Shown: piece after piece, positions 44,701 through 53,597 of the stretch
Layout of the letters: each line of letters begins with the position of its first letter
Position numbering within the stretch: position 1 is the stretch's first letter
From: Paenibacillus sp. PL2-23
GTDB lineage: Bacteria > Bacillota > Bacilli > Paenibacillales > Paenibacillaceae
Reading direction: 5' to 3'
Length of the DNA: 64,000 nt
Assembly (NCBI RefSeq): GCF_040834005.1
Contig: NZ_CP162129.1
Location: 509,501 to 573,500 of the forward strand
The notes under the pieces: generated by a model
The model's database searches: none
Told to the model about the DNA's origin: nothing
Seen by the model: the letters and a program-made list of their open reading frames with translations, nothing else
Translations under genes and position numbers: made by a program

Positions 44701-45195
44701 GCCAGAAACGTCTAAATGAGCTGCGACGGGTGTTTTGGAGCAAATAGACGTGCCAGAAACGTCTAAATGAGCTGCGACGGCTGTTCTGGGGCAAATAGAC
44801 GTGCCAGAAACGTCTAAATGAGCTGCGACGGGTGTTTTGGAGCAAATAGACGTGCCAGAAACGTCTAAATGAGCTGCGACGGGTGTTTTGGAGCAAATAG
44901 ACGTGCCAGAAACGTCTAAATGAGCTGGGACGGGTGTTCTGGAGCAAATAGACGTGCCAGAAACGTCTAAATGAGCTGGGACGGGTGTTCTGGAGCAAAT
45001 AGACGTGCCAGAAACGTCTAAATGAGCTGGGACGGGTGATCTGGAGCAAATAGACGTGCCAGAAACGTCTAAATGTACTGCGACGGGTGTTCTGGAGCAA
45101 ATAGACGTACCAGAAACGTCTAAATGAGCTGCGACGGGTGTTCTGGAGCAAATAGACGTACCAGAAACGTCTAAATGAGCTGCGAAGGGTGTTCA
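44701..45195. repeat. tandem array, ten 51-bp units each with a hairpin
   Basis: Copies of CCAGAAACGTCTAAATGAGC recur every 51 bases, beginning at 44701, 44752, 44803, 44854, 44905, 44956, 45007, 45058, 45109 and 45160. Units differ mainly at GTGTTTTGGAG versus GTGTTCTGGAG, GCTGCGACGG versus GCTGGGACGG, and GTGCCAG versus GTACCAG. In each unit TAGACGT and ACGTCTA form a 7-bp stem around a 7-base loop. Stop codons close the plus frames. One reverse frame stays open through the array and antisense to the HNH gene, which I regard as chance. Confidence 0.95.
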
Positions 45196-45196
45196 A

Positions 45197-45238
45197 GGCT
45201 CGGTCAAAGGCTAATCGCCTGGGCCGGGCTTTTTTTTA
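45197..45238 (+). terminator. intrinsic terminator after the 51-bp array
   Basis: GCTCGG (45198-45203) pairs with CCGGGC (45224-45229), with an inner AGGC and GCCT stem, followed by eight T. It would end transcripts that read through the HNH gene and the array. Confidence 0.85.
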
Positions 45239-45284
45239 TATAAATTCGCGAGGTTAAAAGCGAGCCGTTTGTTATACCTTATAG

Positions 45285-45400
45285 TAGACAGCCTGCCTGC
45301 CTGCAGATACTTTTCAGACATCCTCCACAGACCGGCTGTCTGCAAACACCTTTCAGACCTCCTGCAGACACCTTGCAAACATCCTGTCAACATTGCTGAT
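45285..45400. other. CAGAC-box repeats upstream of the mtl operon
   Basis: Short CAGAC and related boxes recur (TTTTCAGACATCCT, CTTTCAGACCTCCT, GCAGACACCTTG, AAACATCCTGTC). CAGAC and GTCTG around CGGCT form a local inverted repeat. They may be regulator sites for the mannitol operon, but match no operator that I know. Confidence 0.3.
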
Positions 45401-45429
45401 GACGAAACCTGCTTTTCATTCCGTTGAAC

Positions 45430-45443
45430 TGTAAGCGCTTCCG
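45430..45443 (+). promoter_or_regulatory. cre site upstream of mtlA
   Basis: TGTAAGCGCTTCCG fits the cre consensus except for the final base. It lies about 95 bases before the mtlA start, consistent with CcpA repression of mannitol uptake. Confidence 0.6.
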
Positions 45444-45536
45444 ACTTATCATTAAGCAAGAACGACTTGGCAGTCATAGTGCGTGAGCTCGCACCTTAGA
45501 TAGTCAGGCCGGCAACTAACAGAGGAGGTTCACAAG

Positions 45537-46990
45537 ATGAGTCAAGTGAATCATAAGCATAATGACTCCCAAGGCGGAGCAAAGGTGGCCATTCAGAAAT
45601 TTGGACGCTTTCTGAGCGGCATGGTTATGCCGAATATCGGCGCATTTATCGCATGGGGGCTGATTACAGCCCTGTTTATTCCAACCGGCTGGTGGCCGAA
45701 CGAAAGCTTTGCCGCGCTGGTAGGTCCTATGATTACGTATCTTCTTCCGCTTTTGATCGGCTTTACGGGAGGACAGATGATTCACGGCACGCGAGGCGGC
45801 GTCATCGGCGCGGTAGCGACGATGGGTGTTATTGTCGGCTCAGACATTCCGATGTTCCTGGGCGCAATGGTGATGGGGCCGTTCTCGGCCTGGGTGATCA
45901 AGAAATTCGATCAAGCGATCGACGGCCGAATTAAGTCTGGCTTCGAGATGCTTGTGAACAACTTCTCGGCAGGCATTATCGGCGGCGGTCTTGCGCTGCT
46001 GGCCTACAGGGGCATCGGGCCGGTTATCGAAGTGTTCAGTAAGGTGCTGGCGAATGGCGTAGACTTCCTGGTTAATCATAACCTGATCCCGCTTGCGAAC
46101 CTTCTGATCGAGCCGGCGAGGTGTTGTTCCTGAATAACGCCATTAACCACGGCGTATTGGGTCCTATTGCTATGGATCAGGCCGTCAAGACAGGGCAGTC
46201 GCTTATCTTCATGCTGGAATCGAACCCGGGACCTGGTCTTGGCATTCTGCTCGCTTATATGTTCTTCGGGCGCGGCATGGCCAAGCAATCGGCGCCAGGT
46301 GCGGTCGTCATTCATTTCCTGGGCGGTATTCACGAAATCTACTTCCCGTACATCCTTATGCGCCCCGTCCTTCTGCTTGCGGTAATAGCGGGCGGTATTG
46401 CCGGAACCTTCACCTTCTCGATTCTGGGCGCTGGTCTTGTCGCAACGCCATCTCCGGGCAGTATCATCGCTTACTTCGCGATGACGCCAAAGGGCGGTTA
46501 TCTCCCTATGCTGGCAGGTGTGCTGGTGGCGGCTCTTGTATCCTTTGTCGTAGCAGCAATCTTCTTGAAATCGGGCAAGCAGGTGTCTGAGGAGGATTTG
46601 GAGGCCGCAACGTCCAAGATGAAGCAGATGAAAGCTGACGCCAAGGGCGAGGCTGCACTAGCTGCAGCGGCTCCGGCATCAGCTGCAGCTGGTATAACGA
46701 AATCGCCGGAAGATGTCCGCAAGATTGTGTTCTCCTGCGACGCGGGTATGGGCTCCAGTGCCATGGGTGCGTCAATCTTGCGCAAGAAGATGAAGAATGC
46801 TGGCGTAGATGTGACCGTTACGAACACAGCAATCAGCGATATCCCTGGTGATGCAGACATTGTCATTACCCATAAAACCTTAACGGACAGGGCAAAATTA
46901 AAAGCGCCTGGGTCGGAGCATATTTCCATTGATGATTTTCTGAAAAGCGCGGAATACGATTTGCTGGTACAGCGATTGGGTAAATCTTAA
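45537..46990 (+). pseudogene. mtlA: mannitol PTS permease EIICB (mtlA), single-base frameshift
   Basis: This is the mannitol transporter and phosphorylating enzyme of the PTS. Two overlapping frames (to 46133 and from 46121) together give one MtlA. The first ends IPLANLLIEPA and then reads RCCS and a stop; the second continues VLFLNNAINHGVL, which in MtlA follows IEPAK directly. Restoring one A near 46119 (GCGAGGTG to GCGAAGGTG) yields a 484-residue protein. It has the EIIC membrane domain and an EIIB domain with CDAGMGSS (Cys about 401). AGGAGG lies 8 bases before the ATG. This is either a real inactivation or a sequencing error. It is the first gene of mtlA-mtlR-mtlF-mtlD-ptsI-ptsH. Confidence 0.9.
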
Positions 46991-46997
46991 GAAGAGA

Positions 46998-47037
46998 AGA
47001 CGCTGACGAGAACCCGTCGGCGTTTGCTTCATTTTTC
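46998..47037 (+). terminator. stem-loop between mtlA and mtlR
   Basis: ACGCTGACG (47000-47008) and CGTCGGCGT (47015-47023) form a 9-bp stem with one G-T pair, followed by a T-rich stretch. It probably lowers read-through into mtlR or protects the mtlA mRNA end. Confidence 0.65.
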
Positions 47038-47057
47038 CGGAGAGGAGGAAGACGGGC

Positions 47058-49192
47058 TTGATTGTCTCTAATAGGCAGAGAAAAATTCTGGAAGTGTTGC
47101 TGGAGCGCAGAGAGGCTACGGCTAGCGAAATTGCAGATGAAGTTCAGATTAGCGCAAGATCGGTGCATCGTGACCTGCGGGAGATCAAATCTCTGCTGGC
47201 GGATTACGGGCTAGCCTTGACAACCAAATCGGGCAAAGGCATTTCTATTGAAGGCTCGGAGGAGAATACCGGGCAATTCCAGAGGCTGCTCGCCCATTTT
47301 GAGACAGTCGCCTACGCTTCCGAAGAGCGCAAGACGCTCATTCAATGCCGGCTGCTGGAGGAGAATGAACCGATCAAGCTGTTCGCGCTGGCTTATGAGC
47401 TGCACGCGGCGGTTCCCACGATTACGCGTGATCTTGACGAGATTGCGCCGCAGCTTGGCAAGTATGGGCTGGAGCTTGTACGCCGGAGAGGCTATGGGGT
47501 GGAGATTGGGGGCTCCGAGGCTGGCAAGCGAGCGCTTATTGAAGGGCTGGCCCAGCAATATCTGGATGAATCGGACTTATTCGGAACGGGATCAGAATCC
47601 CAGCATATGTGGCCCGTGACGCGCAAGCTCCTTCAGATGGTTGGCAAAGAGCATTTCTTGACGATTGAGCGTATCGTTTGGGGACTTGAGGAGAAATCGC
47701 CAAGCCGCCTGTCCGAGAGCGCCTACACTCGCCTGCTGCTTAAGCTGTCCATCGCTGTTGCCCGCATGAAGAGCGGGTATGGGCTGAAGCCGGAGTCTTT
47801 ATCCCTCCAGCAAGGGACGGATACAGCAAGACTTGGGGGTGAGCTGGAGGCAGAGGAGCAGGATGAGGTCCAGCATCCCTATCTAGCTCCGTTCCTGAGC
47901 GCGTTCCCTTGGCACTGGCACTCCCTGGAGAGGATAGCGGTTATCGGCCTGCTGAACAGTGCCAGCGCGGAAGCAGAGCAGGAGCAGGAGAGGCTGCTTC
48001 ATCAACACGGGGCTGCCGCTGCAGATCTGGCATGGAGGCTCATTCGTGCGGTTAGCAGAAGCATGCATGTACCCTTCGGAGAGGATCAGTCCCTCCTGGA
48101 GGATCTGGCTCATCATCTTGCTCCTGCGATGGAGAGACTGCAGCGGGGGAGACCATTCGCAATCCGCTGTTGCAGCAGATCAGAAGAGATTTGGCCGAGC
48201 TTTACGACGTTCTGCAGCAGGCCTCACAAGAGCTTATGGGAGAAGCGGGGATGTCAATCCCGGACGAGGAGGTTGGTTATTTGACCATCCATTTCGGAGC
48301 TTCTCTGGAACGGCTGAACATCTCCAGGCCGGTGAGGGCGATGATTGTGTGCACCAGCGGAATCGGCTCCTCCAAGCTGTTGTCGGTGCGGATTGAGAAG
48401 AAATTTCCCCAAGTGGAGTTCATCGGGCATTATTCCTGGTATGAAGCCTCTCGCGTGCCGAGGGACAGATATGATCTTATCATCTCTACCGTAGACCTGC
48501 CGATCGATGGGGACCGATACGTGAAGATTAGCCCGCTGCTGACACTGGAGGAGACGGAGAAGCTTCAGGGCTTTCTGAAGAGGCTGCCCGCCGCTCATGA
48601 GCTTGGGACTGAATCGGGACAGGAGTCGAGCCTGAAGGACACAAGCGGCTGGGAGAGGATGAAGCGCATCAGCGAATATTCCTCAGCTGTGGTGGAGGTG
48701 CTTGAACCATTTGCGGTACACCGCATAAGCGCAAATGCTGAGGGAGGGGAAGCGGCGGCAGCTCTCAGCCAGACCATCGACGCCATCATGAGGACGTTAG
48801 GTCTGGGAGCCGATATAGAGAGCTCTGTCAAAGCGCGGCTGCTTGAGAGAGAGAAGAGGGGCAGCCAAGCCATAGCAGGTACAAATCTGGCTTTATTCCA
48901 TACAAGAAGCGAATATGTCGAGAAGCCCTTATTAAGGCTGTATCTTCTTGGCGAGCCGCTGCGTCTTGGCGATGACGGCGAGGCAAGTGTGGCACAGGTG
49001 CTGCTTATGCTGGCACCGGACAAGGTAAGCCGTCCTATGCTGGAAGTATTGAGCGAGATTAGCGCCATGCTGCTGCAGCAGCCGTTTGTGGAGCTCCTGG
49101 CAGAGGGGAATGGCGAAGCGATTAAGCTTTATTTATCACAGGAGCTGGAAGCTTTTATACAATCCAAGTGGAGAGGGAGAGAATCGATATGA
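47058..49192 (+). pseudogene. mtlR: mannitol operon activator MtlR, single-base frameshift
   Basis: A PRD-containing activator of the mtl operon, split by a frameshift. Parts in order: two N-terminal helix-turn-helix domains (ILEVLLERREATASEIADEV and the following one), PRD1 and PRD2 with conserved His, an EIIB-Gat-like domain (VCTSGIGSSKLLS) and an EIIA-like domain (LALFHTRSEYVE). The first frame ends at 48284, but similarity is lost after ERLQRG; the second resumes with IRRDLAELYDVL. One more G in the G5 run at 48145-48149 restores a 711-residue protein, close to the usual 690-710. The TTG at 47058 has AGAGGAGG 9 bases upstream. The next gene overlaps by ATGA. Confidence 0.9.
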
Positions 49193-49626
49193 TGACAATT
49201 CTGACGAAAGACAAAGTGAAGCTGAACGTATCCGTGAAGGATAAGTTCGAAGCCGTCCGAATGGCGGGCGAGCTGCTGGTACAGGCGGGACATGTGCCGC
49301 AGGCTTATGTGGAGAAGATGGTGGAGCGTGAGCAGCTGTCCTCCACCTACCTGGGAGCGGGTCTTGCTATGCCGCATGGCACCAACGATTCCAAGCCGCT
49401 TATTCAGACAACGGGTATGTCGGTGCTTGTCGTGCCGGAAGGCGTTGACTTCGGAGGCGAGATCGCCAAGCTGATTATCGGCCTGGCTGCCGTGGGTGAC
49501 GAGCATATGGAGGTGCTGTCAAGCGTCGCTGTACTCGTCTCCGAGGAGGAGGACATGGAGCGAATTCTCGCGTCCAAGACGGAGGAGGAGCTGATCGCGA
49601 TCTTCGAGGAAGGGATGGACTTATGA
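49189..49626 (+). CDS. mtlF: mannitol-specific PTS EIIA component
   Basis: A 145-residue EIIA that passes phosphate from HPr to the EIIB domain of MtlA. The phospho-acceptor His is in LGAGLAMPHGT, and AGELLVQAGHV and VLSSVAVLVSEEED are family-like. The ATG at 49189 overlaps the mtlR stop (ATGA); a second ATG follows at once. GGGAGAG lies upstream. The stop overlaps the start of mtlD by four bases, so the mtlR-mtlF-mtlD junctions are all coupled. Confidence 0.93.
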   Translation: MMTILTKDKVKLNVSVKDKFEAVRMAGELLVQAGHVPQAYVEKMVEREQLSSTYLGAGLAMPHGTNDSKPLIQTTGMSVLVVPEGVDFGGEIAKLIIGLAAVGDEHMEVLSSVAVLVSEEEDMERILASKTEEELIAIFEEGMDL

Positions 49627-50780
49627 TAGCCGTACACTTCGGAGCAGGTAATATTGGTCTTGGCTTCATTGGTCTGCTGCTCTCGCAGTCCGGATATCGC
49701 ATGAAGTTCATTGATGTGAATACGGAGCGGGTTGCAGCGATCAACGAGCGCGGCGAATACAAGGTGCAGCTGGCTAATGATACAAGTGATACATTCCTTG
49801 TTCATGGCGTGTCAGCCATTCATGGACGGGATGCTGGGCAGGTGGCGCAAGCGATAGCGGAAGCGGACATCGTCACCACGGCAGTAGGAGTCAGCGCGCT
49901 TCCTTATTTGGCGGAGAGCATCGCAGAGGGCATTAAGCTTCGTCTGGCAGCTGGAGCCCCCTCTCTTGCTATTATCGCCTGTGAGAATGCGATCGGCGGC
50001 AGTACGATCCTCAAGGGACATGTGATGGAGAAGCTGTCTCCTGACCTGCATGAGCCTGCAGCCGAAGCGGCGCTGTTCCCGGATGCGGCGGTGGATCGTA
50101 TTGTGCCCGCTCAGCAGCACGAGGATCAGCTGCTGGTGACGGTTGAGCCATTCTTCGAATGGATTGTGGACCGGATGGCGCTGCCAGCGGACTTCCCCGC
50201 TCTGCTGGGTGTGCAATATGTGGATCAGCTTGAGCCATATATCGAGCGGAAGCTGTTCACGGTCAATACGGGCCATGCTTCAACGGCCTATGCGGGATAC
50301 CTCAAGGGCTATGAGACGATACAAGAGGCGATGAAGGATGAAGCTGTCGTGGCTCACGTCCGCACCGTGCTGGCGGAGACAGGCGAGGTGCTCGTACGTC
50401 AGCATGGCTTCGATGGAACAGAGCATGAGCGGTATATCGACAAAATATTGAACCGGTTCCGCAATCCGTATCTGACAGATGAGATCGTGAGGGTTGGCCG
50501 TTCTCCGATACGCAAGCTGTCCCGGTATGACAGGCTGGTTCGTCCAGCTTTGTTGGCTCATGAGATGGGGGGCAAGACGCCAGGATTAATCCGGGCTATC
50601 GCAGAGGCGCTGTCCTTCGACAGTCCAGAGGATCAGGAAGCGATGGAGCTACAGGGCGAGCTGAAGCAGCATGGTCTATCCGCCGTCATTGCCAGGTATA
50701 CCGGCATTGAGGGGGAGCATCCATTGCATGCTTCCATTGTTGCCGCCTATGAGAAGCTTCATTCAGGAAGGGAGGCATAA
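49623..50780 (+). CDS. mtlD: mannitol-1-phosphate 5-dehydrogenase
   Basis: A 385-residue NAD-dependent polyol dehydrogenase oxidising mannitol 1-phosphate to fructose 6-phosphate. The N-terminal FGAGNIGLGFIG binds NAD. ACENAIGGS and the catalytic Lys/His region KLFTVNTGHASTAYAGYLKG are clear. Length fits the family (about 375-385). The start overlaps the mtlF stop as ATGA. Confidence 0.95.
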   Translation: MIAVHFGAGNIGLGFIGLLLSQSGYRMKFIDVNTERVAAINERGEYKVQLANDTSDTFLVHGVSAIHGRDAGQVAQAIAEADIVTTAVGVSALPYLAESIAEGIKLRLAAGAPSLAIIACENAIGGSTILKGHVMEKLSPDLHEPAAEAALFPDAAVDRIVPAQQHEDQLLVTVEPFFEWIVDRMALPADFPALLGVQYVDQLEPYIERKLFTVNTGHASTAYAGYLKGYETIQEAMKDEAVVAHVRTVLAETGEVLVRQHGFDGTEHERYIDKILNRFRNPYLTDEIVRVGRSPIRKLSRYDRLVRPALLAHEMGGKTPGLIRAIAEALSFDSPEDQEAMELQGELKQHGLSAVIARYTGIEGEHPLHASIVAAYEKLHSGREA

Positions 50781-50783
50781 AGG

Positions 50784-52529
50784 ATGAGTGCAAGCATGTC
50801 TGCAAAGCCCTATGAGGGCATCGCAGCGTCGCCTGGTATCGCGATTGCCCGCGCCGTCAAGCTTGAGTCGGATGCCTATACCCCGGAGAAGGTAGCAGTG
50901 GACCAGCCGCAGAGGGAGCAGGAGCGATTCCGCGCGGCTGTCGAGGAAGCGCGGGATCAGATTGAGACACTTCGGATGTCGACCGAGCAGAAGCTTGGCG
51001 CAGCGAAGGCGGAAATATTCGAGGGGCATCTCATGCTGCTTGAGGATCCGGAATTAATTGACGCTGTTCACGAAACCATCGGAGCAGATAGCGTGAATGC
51101 CGAATTTGCGCTCTATGAGGTGTTCCAGAGCTTTATTGATATGCTAAGCGAGCTGGAGGACGAGACGCTTCGCGAGCGTGCGGCGGATATTCGCGATATA
51201 AGGAGCCGTATTCTTAATCTGTTGCGGGGCGTGCCCGGGAACGATTTGACGCAGCTTCAAGAGGAATGTATTATTATCGCCCATGACCTGACGCCATCCG
51301 ACACGGCTCAGCTGAATTTGGAGCTCGTACGAGGCTTTGTGACCGTTATCGGCAGCCGCACCTCGCATTCCGCCATCATGGCCCGCTCTCTGGACGTGCC
51401 CGCCATTGTTGGGGCTGGCGAAGACTTGTCGGAGATTGCAGCCGGAGATCTGCTGGTTATGGACGCGTCGGAAGGCAAGCTATGGGTAAATCCTGGCGCG
51501 GAGCTGCTGGAGCAATTCCGTGAGCAGAAAGCGGCTTATGACAAGCGCAGGGCTGAGCTTGCTGCCTGGGTCAAGGAGCCGTCCCTGACGAAGGATGGGC
51601 ACCGCGTAGAGCTGGCGGCCAACATTGGCAAGCTGGAGGATGTGCAGAAGGCGCTCGACAACGGGGCGGAAGGCATCGGCCTGTTCCGTACAGAGTTCCT
51701 CTATATGGGACGCACCCATCTGCCCTCCGAGGAGGAGCAGTTCCAGAGCTATAAGTATGTGCTGGAGAAGCTGGAGGGCAAGCCGGTTGTCATCCGGACG
51801 CTTGATATTGGCGGAGACAAGGAGCTGCCTTATCTGGAGCTGCCCAAGGAGAGCAATCCGTTCCTGGGTCAGCGGGCCCTTCGGCTGTGCCTGGAGCGAG
51901 ACGGCTTGTTCCGTACACAGCTTCGCGCGCTGCTAAGAGCGAGCCGCTTCGGCAACTTGAAGATCATGTTCCCGATGATTGCGGTTCGCGAGGAGCTGCT
52001 GGAGGCGAAGCGAATGCTGGAGGAGGAGCGTCAGGCGCTGCTGCAGGAGGGAGTAGAGCTTGCAGAGTCCATTGAGATCGGCATGATGATCGAGGTGCCG
52101 GCAGCGGCAATTGCGGCGGACTCTCTGGCGCCGGATGTTGATTTCTTCAGTATCGGGACGAATGACTTGATTCAATATACGATGGCCGCCGACCGAATGA
52201 ACGAAACCGTCTCCTATCTGTACCAGCCCGTCCATCCCTCTATTCTGCGGCTGATTGGGATGGTCATCGATGCGGCGCGGCGGGAAGGCAAATGGGTAGG
52301 TCTGTGCGGCGAGATGGCGGGCGACTTGGCGGCAGTGCCGCTGCTGCTTGGTCTCGGTCTGCATGAATTCAGTATGAGCGCAGGCTCCATTCTTCAGACG
52401 AGAGAGCTGATTGGCAGCCTCAGCCATGCGGAGTGGCAGCAGCATGCACGGCATGCGATGACATTGCGTGGACAGCATGAGGTGCAGGCGTTCGTGCAGG
52501 AGCAGCAAGGCAAGCGGCGGGAGCGATAG
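50784..52529 (+). CDS. ptsI: PTS enzyme I (phosphoenolpyruvate-protein phosphotransferase)
   Basis: A 581-residue enzyme I, which takes phosphate from PEP and passes it to HPr. The active His is residue 195 in GSRTSHSAIMARS. The C-terminal PEP-binding barrel has GEGIGLFRTEFLYM-type sequence, DIGGDKELPY and the SIGTNDLIQYTMAADR motif, with GLCGEMAGD near the end. Its presence downstream of mtlD, ahead of ptsH, is unusual: ptsHI normally form a separate operon with ptsH first. The ATG follows the mtlD stop after 3 bases, with GGGAGG 8 bases upstream. The gene may serve mannitol uptake specifically. Confidence 0.94.
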   Translation: MSASMSAKPYEGIAASPGIAIARAVKLESDAYTPEKVAVDQPQREQERFRAAVEEARDQIETLRMSTEQKLGAAKAEIFEGHLMLLEDPELIDAVHETIGADSVNAEFALYEVFQSFIDMLSELEDETLRERAADIRDIRSRILNLLRGVPGNDLTQLQEECIIIAHDLTPSDTAQLNLELVRGFVTVIGSRTSHSAIMARSLDVPAIVGAGEDLSEIAAGDLLVMDASEGKLWVNPGAELLEQFREQKAAYDKRRAELAAWVKEPSLTKDGHRVELAANIGKLEDVQKALDNGAEGIGLFRTEFLYMGRTHLPSEEEQFQSYKYVLEKLEGKPVVIRTLDIGGDKELPYLELPKESNPFLGQRALRLCLERDGLFRTQLRALLRASRFGNLKIMFPMIAVREELLEAKRMLEEERQALLQEGVELAESIEIGMMIEVPAAAIAADSLAPDVDFFSIGTNDLIQYTMAADRMNETVSYLYQPVHPSILRLIGMVIDAARREGKWVGLCGEMAGDLAAVPLLLGLGLHEFSMSAGSILQTRELIGSLSHAEWQQHARHAMTLRGQHEVQAFVQEQQGKRRER

Positions 52530-52580
52530 GAAGAGCGGCAATTAGGACGCAAGCGATAAAATAAAACGGAGGTGTACGTT

Positions 52581-52841
52581 ATGATTTCTCAGACCTATAC
52601 AGTCATTAACCCAACAGGGCTGCACGTTCGGCCTATCAAAACACTTGTCCAGACGGCAAATGAGTTTCCTTGCAAAATCACGGTGCATGCTAATGGCAAG
52701 AAGGCCAATGGCAAAAGCTCGATCAGCCTGCTCACGCTTGGCATCAAGATGAACGATGAAGTAACGCTGGAAACCGACGGCGAGCGTGAAGAGGAAGCGC
52801 TGCAAGCGCTGGGCGCGCTGCTTGTACAGATTCACGAATAG
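52581..52841 (+). CDS. ptsH: HPr-type phosphocarrier of the mannitol operon
   Basis: An 86-residue HPr. His15 lies in TGLHVRPIKT and Ser46 in ANGKSSISLL, so both the carrier and the HPr kinase site are present. HVRPIK instead of the usual HARPA and the extra Cys31 set it apart from housekeeping HPr. GGAGGTG lies 6-7 bases before the ATG. It is the last gene of the mtl operon. A His-less relative lies at 30498-30752. Confidence 0.93.
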   Translation: MISQTYTVINPTGLHVRPIKTLVQTANEFPCKITVHANGKKANGKSSISLLTLGIKMNDEVTLETDGEREEEALQALGALLVQIHE

Positions 52842-52863
52842 GCTGTCTTCCTTGCTGGAGCAT

Positions 52864-52919
52864 AAACTCGCCAACCGCTTACGCCGGATGATCCGGAGCT
52901 CTGGTTGACGAGTTTTTTG
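52864..52919 (+). terminator. intrinsic terminator of the mtl operon
   Basis: AACTCG-CCAACC (52865-52876) pairs with GGTTG-ACGAGTT (52903-52914), with an inner CCGGATGATCCGG hairpin, followed by a T run. The bases from here to 53022 hold no gene that I can support. Confidence 0.85.
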
Positions 52920-53022
52920 TCATAGAAGATAGTTCAAGGTGTATCTTGGGCATACCGCTCTTTGGCGCGACTAAGCGGGGACCGTTGTGAATGGCAGCGT
53001 CGTGACTGGTTCAGCCAGTAGT

Positions 53023-53556
53023 TTAAGCGAGAAACGCTGCCCCGCATATCGCGGAAAATAGCAAAATGAACACCGGGTGCATCCGGTAGCGAACGAGCAT
53101 CATCCAACCTACGCCAACGATGCAAATGCCGACAAGCAGCTGGCCGTGGACCTGTGCATGCTCTAATGAGCCGAGTCCAAGCCTGTATACGGCGAACAGA
53201 ATGAGTGCCGTCACGATGGGCTGCAGGCCATAGAAGATTCGGTCTATGAACGTTTTTTTGCGCAGGCGGAAGATAAGCACCAGCAGCAAGGCCGAGACGA
53301 GCATGGAAGGCAGTACGAGACCGATAAGCGCGGAGACCGCGCCGCCGATGCCGTACGTTTGATAGCCGATGATCGAGCTGAGGTTGACCGCCACTGGACC
53401 TGGTGACATACCAGCGACGCCGACGGCGTCCAGGAAGGCGCTATGAGTCATCCACTGCCGTCGTGCGGCCTCCTCTTGGATTAAGGGGATGAGTGCATAG
53501 CCTCCGCCGAAGGATAGGAAGCCCAACTTAAGGAAGAATAAAAACATAGACCACAT
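53023..53556 (-). CDS. chromate transporter, half-size (second of pair)
   Basis: A 177-residue short-chain CHR protein. FLKLGFLSFGGGYALIPLIQEE and GVAGMSPGPVAVNLSSIIGY are the family motifs, followed by about five membrane segments. Pairs of half-size ChrA proteins act together as a chromate efflux unit in bacilli (ywrA/ywrB type), although some serve other anions. The ATG at 53556 has AAAGGAGG upstream. It lies about 40 bases after the first half-gene. Confidence 0.9.
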   Translation of the reverse strand: MWSMFLFFLKLGFLSFGGGYALIPLIQEEAARRQWMTHSAFLDAVGVAGMSPGPVAVNLSSIIGYQTYGIGGAVSALIGLVLPSMLVSALLLVLIFRLRKKTFIDRIFYGLQPIVTALILFAVYRLGLGSLEHAQVHGQLLVGICIVGVGWMMLVRYRMHPVFILLFSAICGAAFLA

Positions 53557-53597
53557 GGTGTGACCTCCTTTCATAATCGGGGGAAGCCTGGCTTAAA

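Noticed and set aside
43904-45196. Reverse-strand frame with 17-residue repeats through the 51-bp array.
   Set aside because: It is antisense to the well-supported HNH gene and stays open only because 51 is divisible by three. No start signal was found.
45211-45477. 88-residue leftward frame upstream of mtlA.
   Set aside because: It consists of the CAGAC-box repeats read antisense and covers the terminator of the array; no ribosome site.
45537-46990. Two separate genes for the mannitol permease halves.
   Set aside because: The break falls inside a conserved EIIC segment and the second part has no ribosome site, so one frameshifted gene is simpler.
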